The notes: a model not told the origin generated them from the letters alone. A DNA stretch of 64,000 nt from Allokutzneria sp. NRRL B-24872 (GCF_002155965.1 NZ_MUMH01000018.1:79243-143242); one strand, 5' to 3'. Positions 35,005-44,697 are shown, numbered from the stretch's first letter. A program made the numbers and translations.

Positions 35005-35874
35005 GTGACACTGACGGCTCCACCACGGCTGCTGCTGGTCCATGCGCACCCGGACGACGAGAGTCTCTGGACCGGCGGCACGATCGCGCGTTACGCGGCA
35101 CAGGGCGTGCACGTCACCGTGATCACCTGCACCCTCGGTGAAGAGGGTGAGGTCATCCCCGATGGCCTGCGCGGGCTCGGCCCCGACGCGGCCGACCAGC
35201 TCGGGGGTTACCGGGTCGGCGAACTGCGCTCCGCCTGCGGCGCGCTCGGCATCGCCGACCACCGCTTCCTCGGCGGCCCCGGCCGCTGGCGCGACTCCGG
35301 CATGGTCGAGACCGCCGCGAACGCCCACCCCAGGGCCTTCGTCAACGGCGACTTCGAGGAGCAGGTCGCGGCGCTGGAAGCGGTGCTGCGCGAACTGCGC
35401 CCCCAGGTCGTCGTCAGCTACGACCCCAACGGCGGCTACGGCCACCCCGACCACATCCGCGCGCACGAGGTCACCATGGCCGCCACCGAGCGCGTGTCCG
35501 ACGTCGACCGGGTGTTCTACGCGGTCACCTCCCGCGCCGCCACCGACACCGGGGTCGCCGCGCTCGGCGAGATCGAGGGCCTGCCGTTCCGGCTGCCGGA
35601 GCCCGGCGAGCTGCCGGTCACCGAGGACGCCGAGATCACCACCGCGGTCGACGTCTCCGAACACCTCACCGCCAAGCTCGGCGCCCTGCGCGCGCACGCG
35701 ACCCAGGTGCAGGTCTGGCAGGCTGGCGACGGGACGGCGGCCTACGCGCTGTCCAACGGCATCGCCCAGCCGCTGGTGACCTCGGAGTACTACGTGCTGG
35801 CCAAGGGCAGTGCCGACGGCGCCGAGACCGACCTGTTCGGCGTCCCCGTCGCTCACGGAGGGGCCGGACGCTAG
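35005..35874 (+). CDS. mshB: mycothiol biosynthesis deacetylase MshB
   Basis: N-acetyl-glucosaminyl-inositol deacetylase of 289 residues, the second chemical step toward mycothiol, the main low-molecular-weight thiol of actinobacteria. The zinc site is made by AHPDDE near residue 14 and GHPDHIRAH near residue 148; the Asp of the first motif is the catalytic base. MSH-pathway relatives such as Mca share the fold, but size, the GRWRDSGM segment and the neighbour gene fit MshB better. The GTG start has no strong ribosome site. The stop overlaps the next gene by one base. Confidence 0.92.
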   Translation: MTLTAPPRLLLVHAHPDDESLWTGGTIARYAAQGVHVTVITCTLGEEGEVIPDGLRGLGPDAADQLGGYRVGELRSACGALGIADHRFLGGPGRWRDSGMVETAANAHPRAFVNGDFEEQVAALEAVLRELRPQVVVSYDPNGGYGHPDHIRAHEVTMAATERVSDVDRVFYAVTSRAATDTGVAALGEIEGLPFRLPEPGELPVTEDAEITTAVDVSEHLTAKLGALRAHATQVQVWQAGDGTAAYALSNGIAQPLVTSEYYVLAKGSADGAETDLFGVPVAHGGAGR

Positions 35875-36272
35875 TGCGCTCTGCCGCAGACCGCCTGTTC
35901 TTCGTCGTCCTGCTCGTCGACGCAGTCCTGCTCGCCGTGGCCGAGCTGGCGTTCCTGCCGCTGCGGGTGCGCGACCTCGCCCCCGGCATCGGCGTCGACG
36001 CGAACTGGCCGCTGCCGTTGTCGGTGATCGTCGCCGGTCTGACCACGCCGCTGCTGGTCAAGCTCGCCGCGGGCCTGTCGACGCGGCTGTCGGTCGCCGC
36101 CGCTCCGCTGCTGGTGTGGCTCCTCGCCGTGATCGGGTTCGGCATCGCCGGTCCCGGCGGCGACCTGCTGCTCACCAACGACTGGCGCCCCCTGGCGATG
36201 CTCGCCGTCGGAGCCCTCCCCGGCGCCGTCGTCCTGGGCGGCGTCCTCGGCACCACCCCGGCCCGCGCCTAG
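35874..36272 (+). CDS. small four-helix membrane protein downstream of mshB
   Basis: Protein of 132 residues with four hydrophobic segments (LFFVVLLVDAVLLAVAELAFL, LSVIVAGLTTPLLVKLAAGL, LSVAAAPLLVWLLAVIGFGI, LAMLAVGALPGAVVLGGVLG). It resembles the small membrane proteins (DUF6113-like, by recollection) that often follow mshB in actinobacteria. The GTG start shares a base with the mshB stop, so it is co-translated. Function unknown. Confidence 0.7.
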   Translation: MRSAADRLFFVVLLVDAVLLAVAELAFLPLRVRDLAPGIGVDANWPLPLSVIVAGLTTPLLVKLAAGLSTRLSVAAAPLLVWLLAVIGFGIAGPGGDLLLTNDWRPLAMLAVGALPGAVVLGGVLGTTPARA

Positions 36273-36282
36273 CGGCGGCTCG

Positions 36283-36819
36283 TCAGAGCAGTCCAGCGGT
36301 TCGCCGAAGGCATGCTCGCGGGCCGGTGGTGGATGTGCCGTCCAGCAGGGTGCGGATGAGATCCGCGTGCTCGGCCAACACGGCCCTGCACCGTTCCCGT
36401 TCTGGGCGCTCGCCGTCGCTGCCGAAGATCAGCACCATGCTCTCGTCGTCCGGGTCGACCGCCTGGGAGAACTTGGCGACGACGTCGAGGAAGTCGAGCA
36501 AGGCAGCCCGAACAGGCTCCTCGGTGGCGCCCGCGAGGCGAATCAGGAACGGCAATGCCGTCGGCGTCGCTGGGCTCAGGTGAAAGACGCTGTCCATCAG
36601 GATGTTGGGGAGCGCGTGAGCGGCCGCGAGACCCGCAGTTCGATCAAGCAGTCCGTGGAGCAGGACCGGGATCTCGGCCGGGCATCCGGGAATCTCGCCC
36701 CAGGCGATCTCGTCACAGCCGTGCAGTGCGCGATGCCCGACACCAGGCCCGACCTGCGGATGTTCTCGAAGGAACTGGGCGATGGCGGCTTCCTTGTCCG
36801 CCGTGTCCATCACGCACAT
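36283..36819 (-). CDS. hypothetical helical-repeat protein
   Basis: Unrecognised cytoplasmic protein of 178 residues, no signal or membrane segment. It is mostly amphipathic helices (KEAAIAQFLREHPQVG, IPVLLHGLLDRTAGLAAAHALPNIL, PVRAALLDFLDVVAKFSQ), giving a HEAT-like impression. The start at 36819 has GGAGG nine bases upstream; ATG 36810 is an alternative. It follows the DUF3558 lipoprotein gene by 15 bases on the same strand, so it is probably the third gene of that operon. An immunity or accessory role beside a secreted protein is conceivable but only a guess. Confidence 0.6.
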   Translation of the reverse strand: MCVMDTADKEAAIAQFLREHPQVGPGVGHRALHGCDEIAWGEIPGCPAEIPVLLHGLLDRTAGLAAAHALPNILMDSVFHLSPATPTALPFLIRLAGATEEPVRAALLDFLDVVAKFSQAVDPDDESMVLIFGSDGERPERERCRAVLAEHADLIRTLLDGTSTTGPRACLRRTAGLL

Positions 36820-36834
36820 CCGTCTCGCCTCCAG

Positions 36835-37425
36835 CTACCGCTTGGCGAGCAGTGTCGTCATCACCATCTCGGCGACCCGCTTCGCCTCGACGCAGTACGG
36901 CTCCGGGCTCGTACCACGGCCGCGGTTCGGCGCCGAGAGGATGTCCAGGTACTGCCCGTCGGCGACGTCGACGACGACCTGGCAGTCGTCCTTGGTGGCC
37001 TTCCCGGTGATCTCCAGGGCCGGGTAGCCCGCGATGGAGATCCGCTGGCTTCCTTCGAGGCCGCTCTGGCGCTCCGGCGTGAGCCAGGCGGTGATGTCCT
37101 CCGAGACGACGAGCGAGATCAGTGAGCCCAGGCGCGGCATTGGGCCGAAGTCGTTGCCGACGCTGCACTGCGCTTCACCGAGTCGGCTTCCTTTGTCGGG
37201 CAGCCGGTTCCTGCCGTAGGTCAGTTGCTCCAGTTGCTGGTCGGTGAGCAGCTGGCAGGGGTCGACGTCCTTCAGCGAGATGTCCTTCGGTCGAGGCGGG
37301 AACGCGCGCGTGGTGCTCTGCGCCGCAGAAGTCGGTGTCGGTCGGGGATCTTCGCTGGAGCCGCATGCCGTCACCGACGTCGCGATGAGGATGGTCAGGA
37401 GCACGGTGGTGCGGCGGTGACTCAC
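36835..37425 (-). CDS. DUF3558 lipoprotein
   Basis: Lipoprotein of 196 residues. The signal TTVLLTILIATSVTAC gives an acylated Cys near residue 21, then a Ser/Thr/Pro linker. The DUF3558 domain is marked by VDPCQLLTDQQLEQL, the paired Cys (EAQCSVGND, DDCQVVVDV and PYCVEAKRVAEMV) and small-protein strand pattern. The family is abundant in Pseudonocardiales and Mycobacteriales; its role is unknown but surface-located. GTG 37425 overlaps the upstream gene by four bases. Confidence 0.8.
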   Translation of the reverse strand: MSHRRTTVLLTILIATSVTACGSSEDPRPTPTSAAQSTTRAFPPRPKDISLKDVDPCQLLTDQQLEQLTYGRNRLPDKGSRLGEAQCSVGNDFGPMPRLGSLISLVVSEDITAWLTPERQSGLEGSQRISIAGYPALEITGKATKDDCQVVVDVADGQYLDILSAPNRGRGTSPEPYCVEAKRVAEMVMTTLLAKR

Positions 37426-37820
37426 GGTGTGATTCCTCGTTCCAGAAGTGCGGCGTTCGTCTGCTCGACCATGTTGTACTGCTTCGCAGCGGCCATCAGG
37501 GCCTCGTAGTTTTCCTGGTACTGGTCTCGGAGCTGGCTCAGCACGTTGATCAAGGACAACGCGTCATCGACCAAGTGGTTGTTGAACAGCCGGGTCGCCT
37601 CGACGCTGACCGGATCGCCGAGCCACGGCTCGCGTATTCGAAGCGCGTTGCGTGCCGTTGTCAGCTCCTTGCGCAGCAAGGCGGCTTGCTCGGCGAACGT
37701 GGCGGCGAGCTGCGGGATCATGTACGGCTCGACGTCGATGATGTGCGCCGGAGCTGGCTCCGGTGCTGGTCGCGCGGGTGGGCGGCGACCGCTTCCCGCG
37801 CCGTCGTGGACGTTGGCCAT
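37422..37820 (-). CDS. helical protein, possible ESX/WXG-like partner
   Basis: Protein of 132 residues. After a Pro/Ala/Arg-rich N-terminus comes a long pair of helices (IPQLAATFAEQAALLRKELTTARNAL, ATRLFNNHLVDDALSLINVLSQLRDQYQENYEALMAAAKQYN). This size and layout recall ESX-secreted WXG100 or PPE-like helical hairpins, but a Trp-X-Gly turn is absent; EPWLGDP lies at the bend. First gene of the operon with the DUF3558 lipoprotein. Function unknown; a secreted or surface-complex role is inferred from the partner only. Confidence 0.6.
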   Translation of the reverse strand: MANVHDGAGSGRRPPARPAPEPAPAHIIDVEPYMIPQLAATFAEQAALLRKELTTARNALRIREPWLGDPVSVEATRLFNNHLVDDALSLINVLSQLRDQYQENYEALMAAAKQYNMVEQTNAALLERGITP

Positions 37821-37885
37821 GGCTGAGCCCCCGCTCCGACCGGCCCTCCACGCTACGACAGGACGGTTTGCCGCGCCCGCAAGAT

Positions 37886-38650
37886 CTAGGCAGGTACCCA
37901 GTAGCGGTAGGTGTGGTGGGTGCGGGCGCCGAGGGCTTCGTAGAGGCGGAGCGCGGGGGCGTTATTGTGTGACACCTGGAGCACATAGCTTTGCGCGCCA
38001 AGGGATTGCGCCCACGCGGCCAGGCCGGCGAGCAGATCGCGGGCGAGGCCGCGGCGGCGGGCGTCGGGGTGCACGGCGAGGCGCGCGAAGTGGAGGTGAC
38101 CGTCCACGACCGCGCCGCGAACGGCGGCGAGGACCTCACCGTTGACGGTCACGGCGCCGTAGCCGACGGCATCGGCCGAGGTCAGGACGTGGTGCTCGGC
38201 GGGAGTCGGTGAGGGGCGGCCAACGATCAACGGCCACCACTGGGCCCAGGGTGTCGAGCGGACTTCGGCGCGGTGCGGAGCGGCGAGCGCGTCCAGCGAA
38301 CCTGTCTGCACGAAGGACGGGATGCCGGTGTACTCGACCTCAGGGCGCCAGCCCGCGGCGAGCAGCGAAGGCTCCCAGTGGCTGTCGGTGATCACGTGCG
38401 CGCGGGGCGGCTGGCCGTGCTCGCGGGCGAACGCGGCGGCCTTGGCGAGTGCGTCGGCGACGGGCATCTCCGCCGAACCGAGCAGTAGCGTGGAGTTGGC
38501 GCGGCCGGTGAAGCCCCCGGCGGTGCGAGCGCGCCAGTCGCCGATGCGCAGTTCGGCAACGGCGGGCCAGGCGCGGGCGCACAGCAGCTCAAGGGCTTCC
38601 TCGTCGCTCAACACCCGCGCATCCTGGGTGTTCACCAGGCGGGACCGCAT
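37886..38650 (-). CDS. GNAT family N-acetyltransferase
   Basis: Acetyltransferase of 254 residues. The C-terminal half is a GNAT domain: VRGAVVDGHLHFARLAVHPDARRRGLARDLL contains the acetyl-CoA pyrophosphate loop (RRRGLA), and NNAPALRLYEALGARTHHTYRYWVP is the final strand-helix. The N-terminal half is a degenerate second GNAT-like domain. The acceptor is unknown. ATG 38650 is chosen; the longer frame to 38686 lacks a ribosome site. It is divergent from fdxA; in mycobacteria a GNAT gene also lies near fdxC. Confidence 0.82.
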   Translation of the reverse strand: MRSRLVNTQDARVLSDEEALELLCARAWPAVAELRIGDWRARTAGGFTGRANSTLLLGSAEMPVADALAKAAAFAREHGQPPRAHVITDSHWEPSLLAAGWRPEVEYTGIPSFVQTGSLDALAAPHRAEVRSTPWAQWWPLIVGRPSPTPAEHHVLTSADAVGYGAVTVNGEVLAAVRGAVVDGHLHFARLAVHPDARRRGLARDLLAGLAAWAQSLGAQSYVLQVSHNNAPALRLYEALGARTHHTYRYWVPA

Positions 38651-38768
38651 TCGAATTTCTCTGTGAGAAGCGGCACCGGGTGACACTCTTCATGGTGCTC
38701 GGGGGATACTTGCGGGAGTCGCGCGACCCGAACCGCGCGGCCGAACTGACAAGGAGCAGGAGACCGCT

Positions 38769-39095
38769 GTGACCTACGTGATCGCCCTACCCTGCGTCGA
38801 CGTGCTGGACAAGGCATGCATCGAGGAGTGCCCCGTCGACTGCATCTACGAGGGTGATCGGATGCTCTACATCCACCCCGACGAGTGCGTCGACTGCGGT
38901 GCGTGCGAGCCGGTCTGCCCCGTCGAGGCCATCTACTACGAGGACGACGTCCCGGAGCAGTGGGCCGACTACACCAGGGCGAACGTCGACTTCTTCAACG
39001 ACCTCGGCTCCCCTGGCGGCGCCTCCAAGGTCGGCAAGATCAAGGCCGACGACAAGATGGTCGCCGCGCTGCCCCCGCAGGCGTCGGAGCATTGA
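38769..39095 (+). CDS. fdxA: 7Fe ferredoxin
   Basis: Ferredoxin of 108 residues with one [3Fe-4S] and one [4Fe-4S] cluster. The first ligand set is [18 protein letters not shown] and the second [12 protein letters not shown]. The long C-terminal part ([11 protein letters not shown]) is that of actinobacterial FdxA/FdxC. It carries electrons for cytochrome P450s, sulfite reduction or other enzymes. The GTG start follows AAGGAGCAGGAG. It overlaps dapC by four bases (TTGA), the same pairing as mycobacterial fdxC-Rv1178. Confidence 0.95.
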   Translation: MTYVIALPCVDVLDKACIEECPVDCIYEGDRMLYIHPDECVDCGACEPVCPVEAIYYEDDVPEQWADYTRANVDFFNDLGSPGGASKVGKIKADDKMVAALPPQASEH

Positions 39096-40204
39096 TCGGC
39101 CCGGCCTCCGCACACCGGGGTGGCCCTGACCTGCCGGACTTCCCGTGGGACGCGCTCGCCGGCCCGAAGGCCACGGCGGGCGCCCACCCCGGCGGCATCG
39201 TCGACCTCTCGGTCGGCACCCCGGTCGACCCGGTCGCCCCGGTCATCTCCACCGCGCTCGGCTCCGTCGCCGACGTGCCCGGCTACCCGCTGACGCACGG
39301 CACTCCCGCCCTGCGCGAGGCGGTGCTGGGCGCGTTGGAGCGCAGGCACGGCATCACCGGTCTCCACCACGACGCGGTGCTGCCGACCATCGGCTCGAAG
39401 GAACTGGTGGCGTGGCTGCCCACCCTCCTCGGCGTTCGCCCCGGCGATGTCGTCGCGATCCCCGAGCTGGCCTACCCGACCTACGAGGTCGGAGCGCGGC
39501 TGGCCGGGGCCGAGGTGGTCCGGCTGCGCGACGGTGAGCTCCCCCCGGCAGGCACCACACTGCTGTGGATCAACTCGCCGTCCAACCCGACGGGGCGCGT
39601 GCAGTCCGCTCAGGCGCTGGCCGAGCTGGTCGCGGCGGCCCGCGAGGTCGGCGCGTTCATCGCCTCCGACGAGTGCTACCTGGACCTGCCGTGGACGGCT
39701 CGCCCGGCCTCGGTGCTCTCGCCCGAGGTGCACGGCGGGAGCCTCGCGGACATCGTCGCGGCGCACTCGCTGTCGAAGACCTCCAGCCTCGCCGGGTACC
39801 GCGCCGGGTTCGTCACCGGCGATCCGGTGCTGGTCAAGCGGTTGCTGGAAGTGCGAAGGCACGCGGGCATGATGATGCCGCGCCCGGTGCAGGCGGCCAT
39901 GACCGCGGCGATGAACGACGACGACCACGTGGTGGCGCAACGGGACCGCTACGCCGGACGGCGCAAGGTCCTGCTGGAAGCGTTGCAGGCCAACGGTTTC
40001 CGCGTCGATCACTCCGAAGCCGGGCTGTACCTCTGGGCGAGCCGGGACGAGGACGCGTGGACCACGGTCGCGTGGCTCGCCGAACGCGGCGTTCTCGTCG
40101 CTCCCGGCACCTTCTACGGGCCCAGCGGCGGCAAGCACGTTCGCGTGGCCCTCACCGCCACCGACGAGCGCGTCGCGGCCGCGGCCGACCGCCTCGCGAG
40201 CTGA
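39092..40204 (+). CDS. dapC: succinyldiaminopimelate transaminase
   Basis: PLP-dependent class I aminotransferase of 370 residues, making N-succinyl-LL-diaminopimelate in the succinylase branch of lysine and cell wall synthesis. The cofactor Lys is in [22 protein letters not shown] and [10 protein letters not shown] complete the site. The TTG start lies inside the ferredoxin stop. Adjacent dapD and dapE, two genes on, make the DapC assignment firm despite the general similarity of class I enzymes. Confidence 0.92.
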   Translation: MIGPASAHRGGPDLPDFPWDALAGPKATAGAHPGGIVDLSVGTPVDPVAPVISTALGSVADVPGYPLTHGTPALREAVLGALERRHGITGLHHDAVLPTIGSKELVAWLPTLLGVRPGDVVAIPELAYPTYEVGARLAGAEVVRLRDGELPPAGTTLLWINSPSNPTGRVQSAQALAELVAAAREVGAFIASDECYLDLPWTARPASVLSPEVHGGSLADIVAAHSLSKTSSLAGYRAGFVTGDPVLVKRLLEVRRHAGMMMPRPVQAAMTAAMNDDDHVVAQRDRYAGRRKVLLEALQANGFRVDHSEAGLYLWASRDEDAWTTVAWLAERGVLVAPGTFYGPSGGKHVRVALTATDERVAAAADRLAS

Positions 40205-40210
40205 TCGTTC

Positions 40211-41128
40211 TCAGAGGGCGCGCGCCTGGACCTCGGCCCAGGCCGCGCGCCACTCGGCCCGCTTCTCCGCCCGGCGGAAGTGCTCGCGCTCGACGAGGCG
40301 CCCGGCCGCGAAGGCCATGTCGATGTCGACCCGCTCCCGTGCCGCGAGGAGCTCGCGGATGCGGTCCTCGGCCACGCACGCGTCCTGGTGGTCGCCGAGG
40401 ACGTCCTGGAACGCCTTCGTCGCCTTGATCAGCGTGCGCACCGGTTTGCCCGCGACGGGTTTCGCCAGCTCAGCGGTGTAGCGCAGGCGCTTGCCCTTGA
40501 TCCGCAGCGCGTGCAGCACGTCGTCCTCGGGGTCATCGCCCGCGTCCTCGACGGCCGAGGCGAGCTTGGAGAACTGCTTGTCCACCAGGGGGATCAGCAC
40601 CGAACTGTCCGAAGTGGACGATGGGCGGAACGCGGCGAGCCTGCGCAGCAGCTTGTGGTAGCGCTTGCTGTCGAACAGGGCGACGATCCTGCGCCGGGCC
40701 GAAGTGCGCTCAGCCTCGATGTCGCCCATCAGGGCCTCAAGCGCGAGCCGTTCCGCGCGTGGCAACTCCTGCTGGTCGAGGTGTGCGAGCAGCACGTCCA
40801 TGTCGCGCACAGGCCCCAGAACGTGCCCGACCATTTTGAGGTCATCGCGGAGCTCCTTGTGCTCCGAGCCCTCCAACAGCGGCCGGGCCGCGCGCAGCAT
40901 TGCGCGCAGACGGCGCACGGCCACGCGCATCTTGTGCAGGTCCTCGGGGTCCTTGCCGCGCCGGACACCAGGCTCGCGCTCGACGATCACCCGCAGCCTG
41001 CGGTCGATGGCGGCGCGCACGTGCTCGGCCACCGGCGCGTCCGGAGCGACCTCCGGCGGTGAGGGAGGCAACCCCAAGACGCCGATGTCCCGGCTTCGGC
41101 GGATGGAAACAACGCGAGGCCGGGACAT
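40211..41128 (-). CDS. CHAD domain protein
   Basis: Helical protein of 305 residues carrying the CHAD domain (conserved His alpha-helical domain). The conserved basic and His residues lie in LHKMRVAVRRLRAMLRAARP and LHALRIKGKRLRYTAEL, forming the positive channel that binds polyphosphate in characterised members. No CYTH domain is fused. It may sit on polyphosphate granules. It lies between dapC and dapD and runs 12 bases behind dapD on the same strand, so it may be co-transcribed with it. A GTCC-N5-GGAC repeat is at 40607-40619. Confidence 0.85.
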   Translation of the reverse strand: MSRPRVVSIRRSRDIGVLGLPPSPPEVAPDAPVAEHVRAAIDRRLRVIVEREPGVRRGKDPEDLHKMRVAVRRLRAMLRAARPLLEGSEHKELRDDLKMVGHVLGPVRDMDVLLAHLDQQELPRAERLALEALMGDIEAERTSARRRIVALFDSKRYHKLLRRLAAFRPSSTSDSSVLIPLVDKQFSKLASAVEDAGDDPEDDVLHALRIKGKRLRYTAELAKPVAGKPVRTLIKATKAFQDVLGDHQDACVAEDRIRELLAARERVDIDMAFAAGRLVEREHFRRAEKRAEWRAAWAEVQARAL

Positions 41129-41140
41129 CGGTACCTCCTG

Positions 41141-42124
41141 CTAGTCGTTGGCGTGCAACACCGCGTTCAGCTCGAAGCCGCCGGGCGTGCGCGACTTCAC
41201 CTTCACCGCGCCGGAGACCGAGTCGCGGATGAACAGCAGGCCGGAGACGCCGGAGAGCTCGCGCGCCTTCACGACACTGCCGTCCTCCGCCGTCACCTTC
41301 GTGCCCGCGGTGACGTAGAGACCGGCCTCGACGACGGTGTCGTCACCGAGGGAGATACCCACTCCGGCGTTGGCGCCAATCAGGCAGCGCTCGCCGACCG
41401 CGACGACCTGCTTGCCGCCGCCGGAGAGGGTGCCCATGATCGAGGCGCCGCCGCCGAGGTCGGAGCCGTCGCCGAGCACCACGCCCGCGGAGATGCGGCC
41501 TTCGACCATGGACGCGCCGAGGGTGCCCGCGTTGAAGTTCACGAAGCCCTCGTGCATCACCGTCGTGCCGCTGGCCAGGTGCGCGCCGAGCCGGACGCGG
41601 TCGGCGTCACCGATGCGCACGCCGGTGGGCAGCACGTAGTCGACCATGCGCGGGAACTTGTCCAGGCTGTACACGGTCACCGGGCCACGCGCGCGCAGCC
41701 GCAGGCGGGTCTGTTCGAAGCCCTCGACGGCGCACGGGCCGTGGTTGGTCCACACGACGTTGGCGAGCAGGCCGAAGATGCCGTCCAGGCTCTGCCCGTG
41801 CGGCTGGACCAAGCGGTTGGAGAGCAGGTGAAGGCGCAGGTAGACGTCGTGCGCGTCGACCGGGGCGTCGCCGAGCCGACCGATCGCGGTGCGGACGCCG
41901 ACGACCTCGACACCGCGTTCGGTGTCCGCGCCGAGCACGGCGCGCGCAGCATCACCCAGGGCCGCGATGGTCTCCTCGCTGGTGAGGCGTTTGCTGCCGG
42001 ACTCGCCGGAGTCGGTCAGCTCGGGAGCGGGGAACCAGGTGTCCAGCACGGTGCCGTCGGCGGCGATCGTGGCGAGGCCGACGCCCAGTGCGCCGGTGGT
42101 CTGCGGGTCAGGAGTGTGCGTCAC
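41141..42124 (-). CDS. dapD: 2,3,4,5-tetrahydropyridine-2,6-dicarboxylate N-succinyltransferase
   Basis: Actinobacterial-type DapD of 327 residues. It transfers succinate from succinyl-CoA to tetrahydrodipicolinate, the first step of the succinylase pathway. The C-terminal half is a left-handed beta helix of hexapeptide repeats ([63 protein letters not shown]). It acts as a trimer with sites between subunits. The GTG start at 42124 is divergent from dapE, with under 50 bases between start codons, so the two promoters overlap. Confidence 0.94.
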   Translation of the reverse strand: MTHTPDPQTTGALGVGLATIAADGTVLDTWFPAPELTDSGESGSKRLTSEETIAALGDAARAVLGADTERGVEVVGVRTAIGRLGDAPVDAHDVYLRLHLLSNRLVQPHGQSLDGIFGLLANVVWTNHGPCAVEGFEQTRLRLRARGPVTVYSLDKFPRMVDYVLPTGVRIGDADRVRLGAHLASGTTVMHEGFVNFNAGTLGASMVEGRISAGVVLGDGSDLGGGASIMGTLSGGGKQVVAVGERCLIGANAGVGISLGDDTVVEAGLYVTAGTKVTAEDGSVVKARELSGVSGLLFIRDSVSGAVKVKSRTPGGFELNAVLHAND

Positions 42125-42162
42125 GCCTGCACGGTAACGGCCCGTAGAGAATTTTCTGTAGC

Positions 42163-43251
42163 GTGCCGCGTGTGATCCCGCCTCTTGACCTCACCGCTGA
42201 CCCTGTCGAGCTGACCGCGGCCCTGGTGGACATCCCCAGCGTCTCCCGTGACGAGGCGGTGATCGCGGACGCCGTGGAGGCTGCTCTGCGCGCCCAGGCG
42301 GGTCACCTGGAGATCATCCGCAGCGGCAACGCGGTGCTCGCGCGGACCAACCTCGGGCGCGCCTCTCGCGTGGTGCTCGCCGGGCACCTGGACACCGTTC
42401 CGGTCAACCAGAACATGCCGCACTCGCGCTCCACCGAGGACGACAAGCTCGTCCTGCACGGTCTGGGCACGGTGGACATGAAGGGCGGTGACGCGGTCAT
42501 GCTCAGCCTCGCCGCCACCGTCACCGAGCCGCGCTTCGACCTGACCTTCGTGTTCTACGACTGCGAGGAGATCGCGGCCGAGCTCAACGGGCTCACCCGC
42601 ATCCAGCGCGACCTGCCGGAGTGGCTGCGAGGCGATCTCGCGGTGGTCTGCGAGCCGACCGACGCCGCGATCGAGGCGGGCTGCCAGGGCACCATGCGCG
42701 TCGACGTGCGCATCCCCGGCAAGCGGGCGCACACCGCGCGCGGCTGGATGGGCGTCAACGCGATCCACGGCGCCGGTGAGCTGCTGCGCAGGCTCAGCGA
42801 CTACGTGCCGCGCCAGCCGGAGATCGACGGCTGCCGCTACCACGAGGGCCTGCAAGCCGTGAAGATCACCGGCGGGGTCGCGGGCAACGTGGTGCCGGAC
42901 GAGTGCGTGGTCAGCGTGAACCACCGCTTCGCCCCCGACCGCAGCCCCGAGCAGGCGCTCGCGCACCTCCAGGAGGTCTTCGAGGGCTTCGAGCTGACCG
43001 TCACCGACGGCGCCGCGGGCGCGCTGCCCGGCCTGAACGCGCCGGTCACGCAGGAGCTGATCGCCGCGTCCGGTGGCGCGACCCCGGTGGCCAAGCTCGG
43101 CTGGACCGACGTGTCCCGCTTCGCCGCGCTCGGCATGCCCGCGGTGAACTTCGGCCCCGGTGACCCGAAGCTCGCGCACACCCAGGAAGAGCACGTTCCG
43201 GCGTGGCAGATCACCCATTGCGCGGACGTGCTGAGAAAGTTCGTCAGCTGA
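42163..43251 (+). CDS. dapE: succinyl-diaminopimelate desuccinylase
   Basis: Zinc amidohydrolase (M20) of 362 residues that releases LL-diaminopimelate. Metal ligands are in [21 protein letters not shown] and the catalytic Glu pair of YDCEEIAAE; a later His is in AHTQEEHVP. The dimerisation (lid) domain runs about 170-280. GTG 42163 and GTG 42172 are both possible starts and no ribosome site is visible, so the mRNA may be leaderless. Together with dapC and dapD nearby it completes most of the succinylase route. Confidence 0.94.
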   Translation: MPRVIPPLDLTADPVELTAALVDIPSVSRDEAVIADAVEAALRAQAGHLEIIRSGNAVLARTNLGRASRVVLAGHLDTVPVNQNMPHSRSTEDDKLVLHGLGTVDMKGGDAVMLSLAATVTEPRFDLTFVFYDCEEIAAELNGLTRIQRDLPEWLRGDLAVVCEPTDAAIEAGCQGTMRVDVRIPGKRAHTARGWMGVNAIHGAGELLRRLSDYVPRQPEIDGCRYHEGLQAVKITGGVAGNVVPDECVVSVNHRFAPDRSPEQALAHLQEVFEGFELTVTDGAAGALPGLNAPVTQELIAASGGATPVAKLGWTDVSRFAALGMPAVNFGPGDPKLAHTQEEHVPAWQITHCADVLRKFVS

Positions 43252-43332
43252 TCGCTTCGATTCCACCGAAGTGATGGTGCGGAGCGGCCTTCTTCGTGAT
43301 CATCCAGCTCTAGCGTCATGAGGATGAGAGAT

Positions 43333-44112
43333 ATGACCGAGGACAACGCGAAATCCCGCAGTGACGGGAATCCCCCTGAGAAGCAGCGGGGGCCGGTGAC
43401 GTTGCGCGGCGAGTCCCGCGTCGAGTCGACGACGACCGATCAGCGGCTGCTCGACTCCCGCGGTCCGACGGACTGGGTGCACACCGATCCGTGGCGGGTC
43501 ATGCGCATCCAGGCCGAGTTCGTGGAGGGCTTCGGCGCGCTTGCCGAGCTGCCGCGCGCGGTGACCGTGTTCGGCTCGGCCCGCACCCGTGAGGGCCACC
43601 CCGAGTACACGATGGGCCAGACGCTGGGCAAGGCGCTCGCCGAAGAGGGCTTCGCCGTGATGACCGGCGGCGGCCCCGGCGCGATGGAGGCCGTCAACCG
43701 CGGTGCCCAGGAGGCGGGCGGGCTCTCCGTCGGCCTCGGCATCGAGCTGCCGTTCGAGCAGGGGCTCAACCCGTGGGTCGACCTCGGGGTGAACTTCCGC
43801 TACTTCTTCGTCCGCAAGACGATGTTCGTGAAGTACTCGCAGGCGTTCATCTGCCTGCCCGGCGGCTTCGGCACGCTCGACGAGCTGTTCGAGGCGCTGA
43901 CGCTGGTGCAGACCAAGAAGGTCACCAAGTTCCCGGTGGTCCTCTTCGGCAGCGAGTACTGGGGCGGCCTCGCGGACTGGCTGCGGGACAGCGTGTGCAA
44001 GCACGGCAAGATCGGTGAGAAGGACCTCGCGCTGGTCCACGTCACCGACGACGTCGACGAGGCGCTGCAGATCGTGAAGGACGCCTACAAGGCGTGGGAG
44101 GACGCGCACTAG
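43333..44112 (+). CDS. LOG family (TIGR00730 Rossmann fold) protein
   Basis: Protein of 259 residues related to LOG cytokinin-riboside-monophosphate phosphoribohydrolases. The signatures GGGPGAMEAVNRGA and PGGFGTLDELFEAL (the nucleotide-binding and catalytic Glu motifs) are intact. An N-terminal 50-residue polar extension precedes VTVFGSARTREG. In bacteria it probably hydrolyses nucleotide monophosphates; mycobacterial Rv1205 in the same position does this. ATG 43333 follows AGGATGAGAG. The stop codon overlaps the convergent acetyltransferase stop in the shared sequence CTAG. Confidence 0.9.
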   Translation: MTEDNAKSRSDGNPPEKQRGPVTLRGESRVESTTTDQRLLDSRGPTDWVHTDPWRVMRIQAEFVEGFGALAELPRAVTVFGSARTREGHPEYTMGQTLGKALAEEGFAVMTGGGPGAMEAVNRGAQEAGGLSVGLGIELPFEQGLNPWVDLGVNFRYFFVRKTMFVKYSQAFICLPGGFGTLDELFEALTLVQTKKVTKFPVVLFGSEYWGGLADWLRDSVCKHGKIGEKDLALVHVTDDVDEALQIVKDAYKAWEDAH

Positions 44113-44678
44113 AGCGCGTCGGGCGTGGCGGGCGCGGTGCGCGCCCGCCACTCGTCCTCCACCATCGCGAAGACGTACTCCTCGCGCCACCCGTCCTCGT
44201 CGAGCGCGGTGCCGATGAAGTGCGCTTCACGGCGCATTCCCAGGCGTGCCAGCAGTGCCGCCGACGCCGTGTTGCGCGCCGAGCACCGCCCGAAGATCCG
44301 GTGCAGGTCCAGCTCCTCGAAGCCCAGCCGCAGCACCGCGCGGGCGGTCTCCGTCGCGAAACCCCTGCCCTGGTGCGCCGGGTTGAAGATGTAGCCGATC
44401 TCGCCCTGCCGGTGCTCGGCGCTGCGCCAGACGAGTTCGACCTGGCCGATCACGGTTGCCGTCTCCGCCAGCACCACCGCGAGGCTGAGGCAGTCGCCCT
44501 CCTCCCGCAGCTCGTCCTCCTGCACCAGCTGCTCGACCGCGAGCCGCACCTGTTCGCGGCCGCGAGGCGCCCAGCGCATGTGCCGGGCGACCTCGGGAAG
44601 CCGTTGGTAGGCAAGCACGTCGTCCACGTCGTCCGGGGTGAACGGACGCAGTGCCAGCCGTTCTGTCGTGATGCGCAC
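44109..44678 (-). CDS. GNAT acetyltransferase, RimJ/RimL type
   Basis: Protein of 189 residues resembling ribosomal-protein alanine acetyltransferases: TTERLALRPFTPDDVDDVLAY at the N-terminus, GEIGYIFNPAHQGRGFATETARAVL with the acetyl-CoA loop, and NTASAALLARLGMRREAHF. Substrate unknown; some family members acetylate ribosomal N-termini, others detoxify drugs. GTG start at 44678. It is 20 bases upstream of nothing on its own strand and runs convergent to the LOG gene. Confidence 0.85.
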   Translation of the reverse strand: MRITTERLALRPFTPDDVDDVLAYQRLPEVARHMRWAPRGREQVRLAVEQLVQEDELREEGDCLSLAVVLAETATVIGQVELVWRSAEHRQGEIGYIFNPAHQGRGFATETARAVLRLGFEELDLHRIFGRCSARNTASAALLARLGMRREAHFIGTALDEDGWREEYVFAMVEDEWRARTAPATPDAL

Positions 44679-44697
44679 CGATCGACCCTAGGACGGC

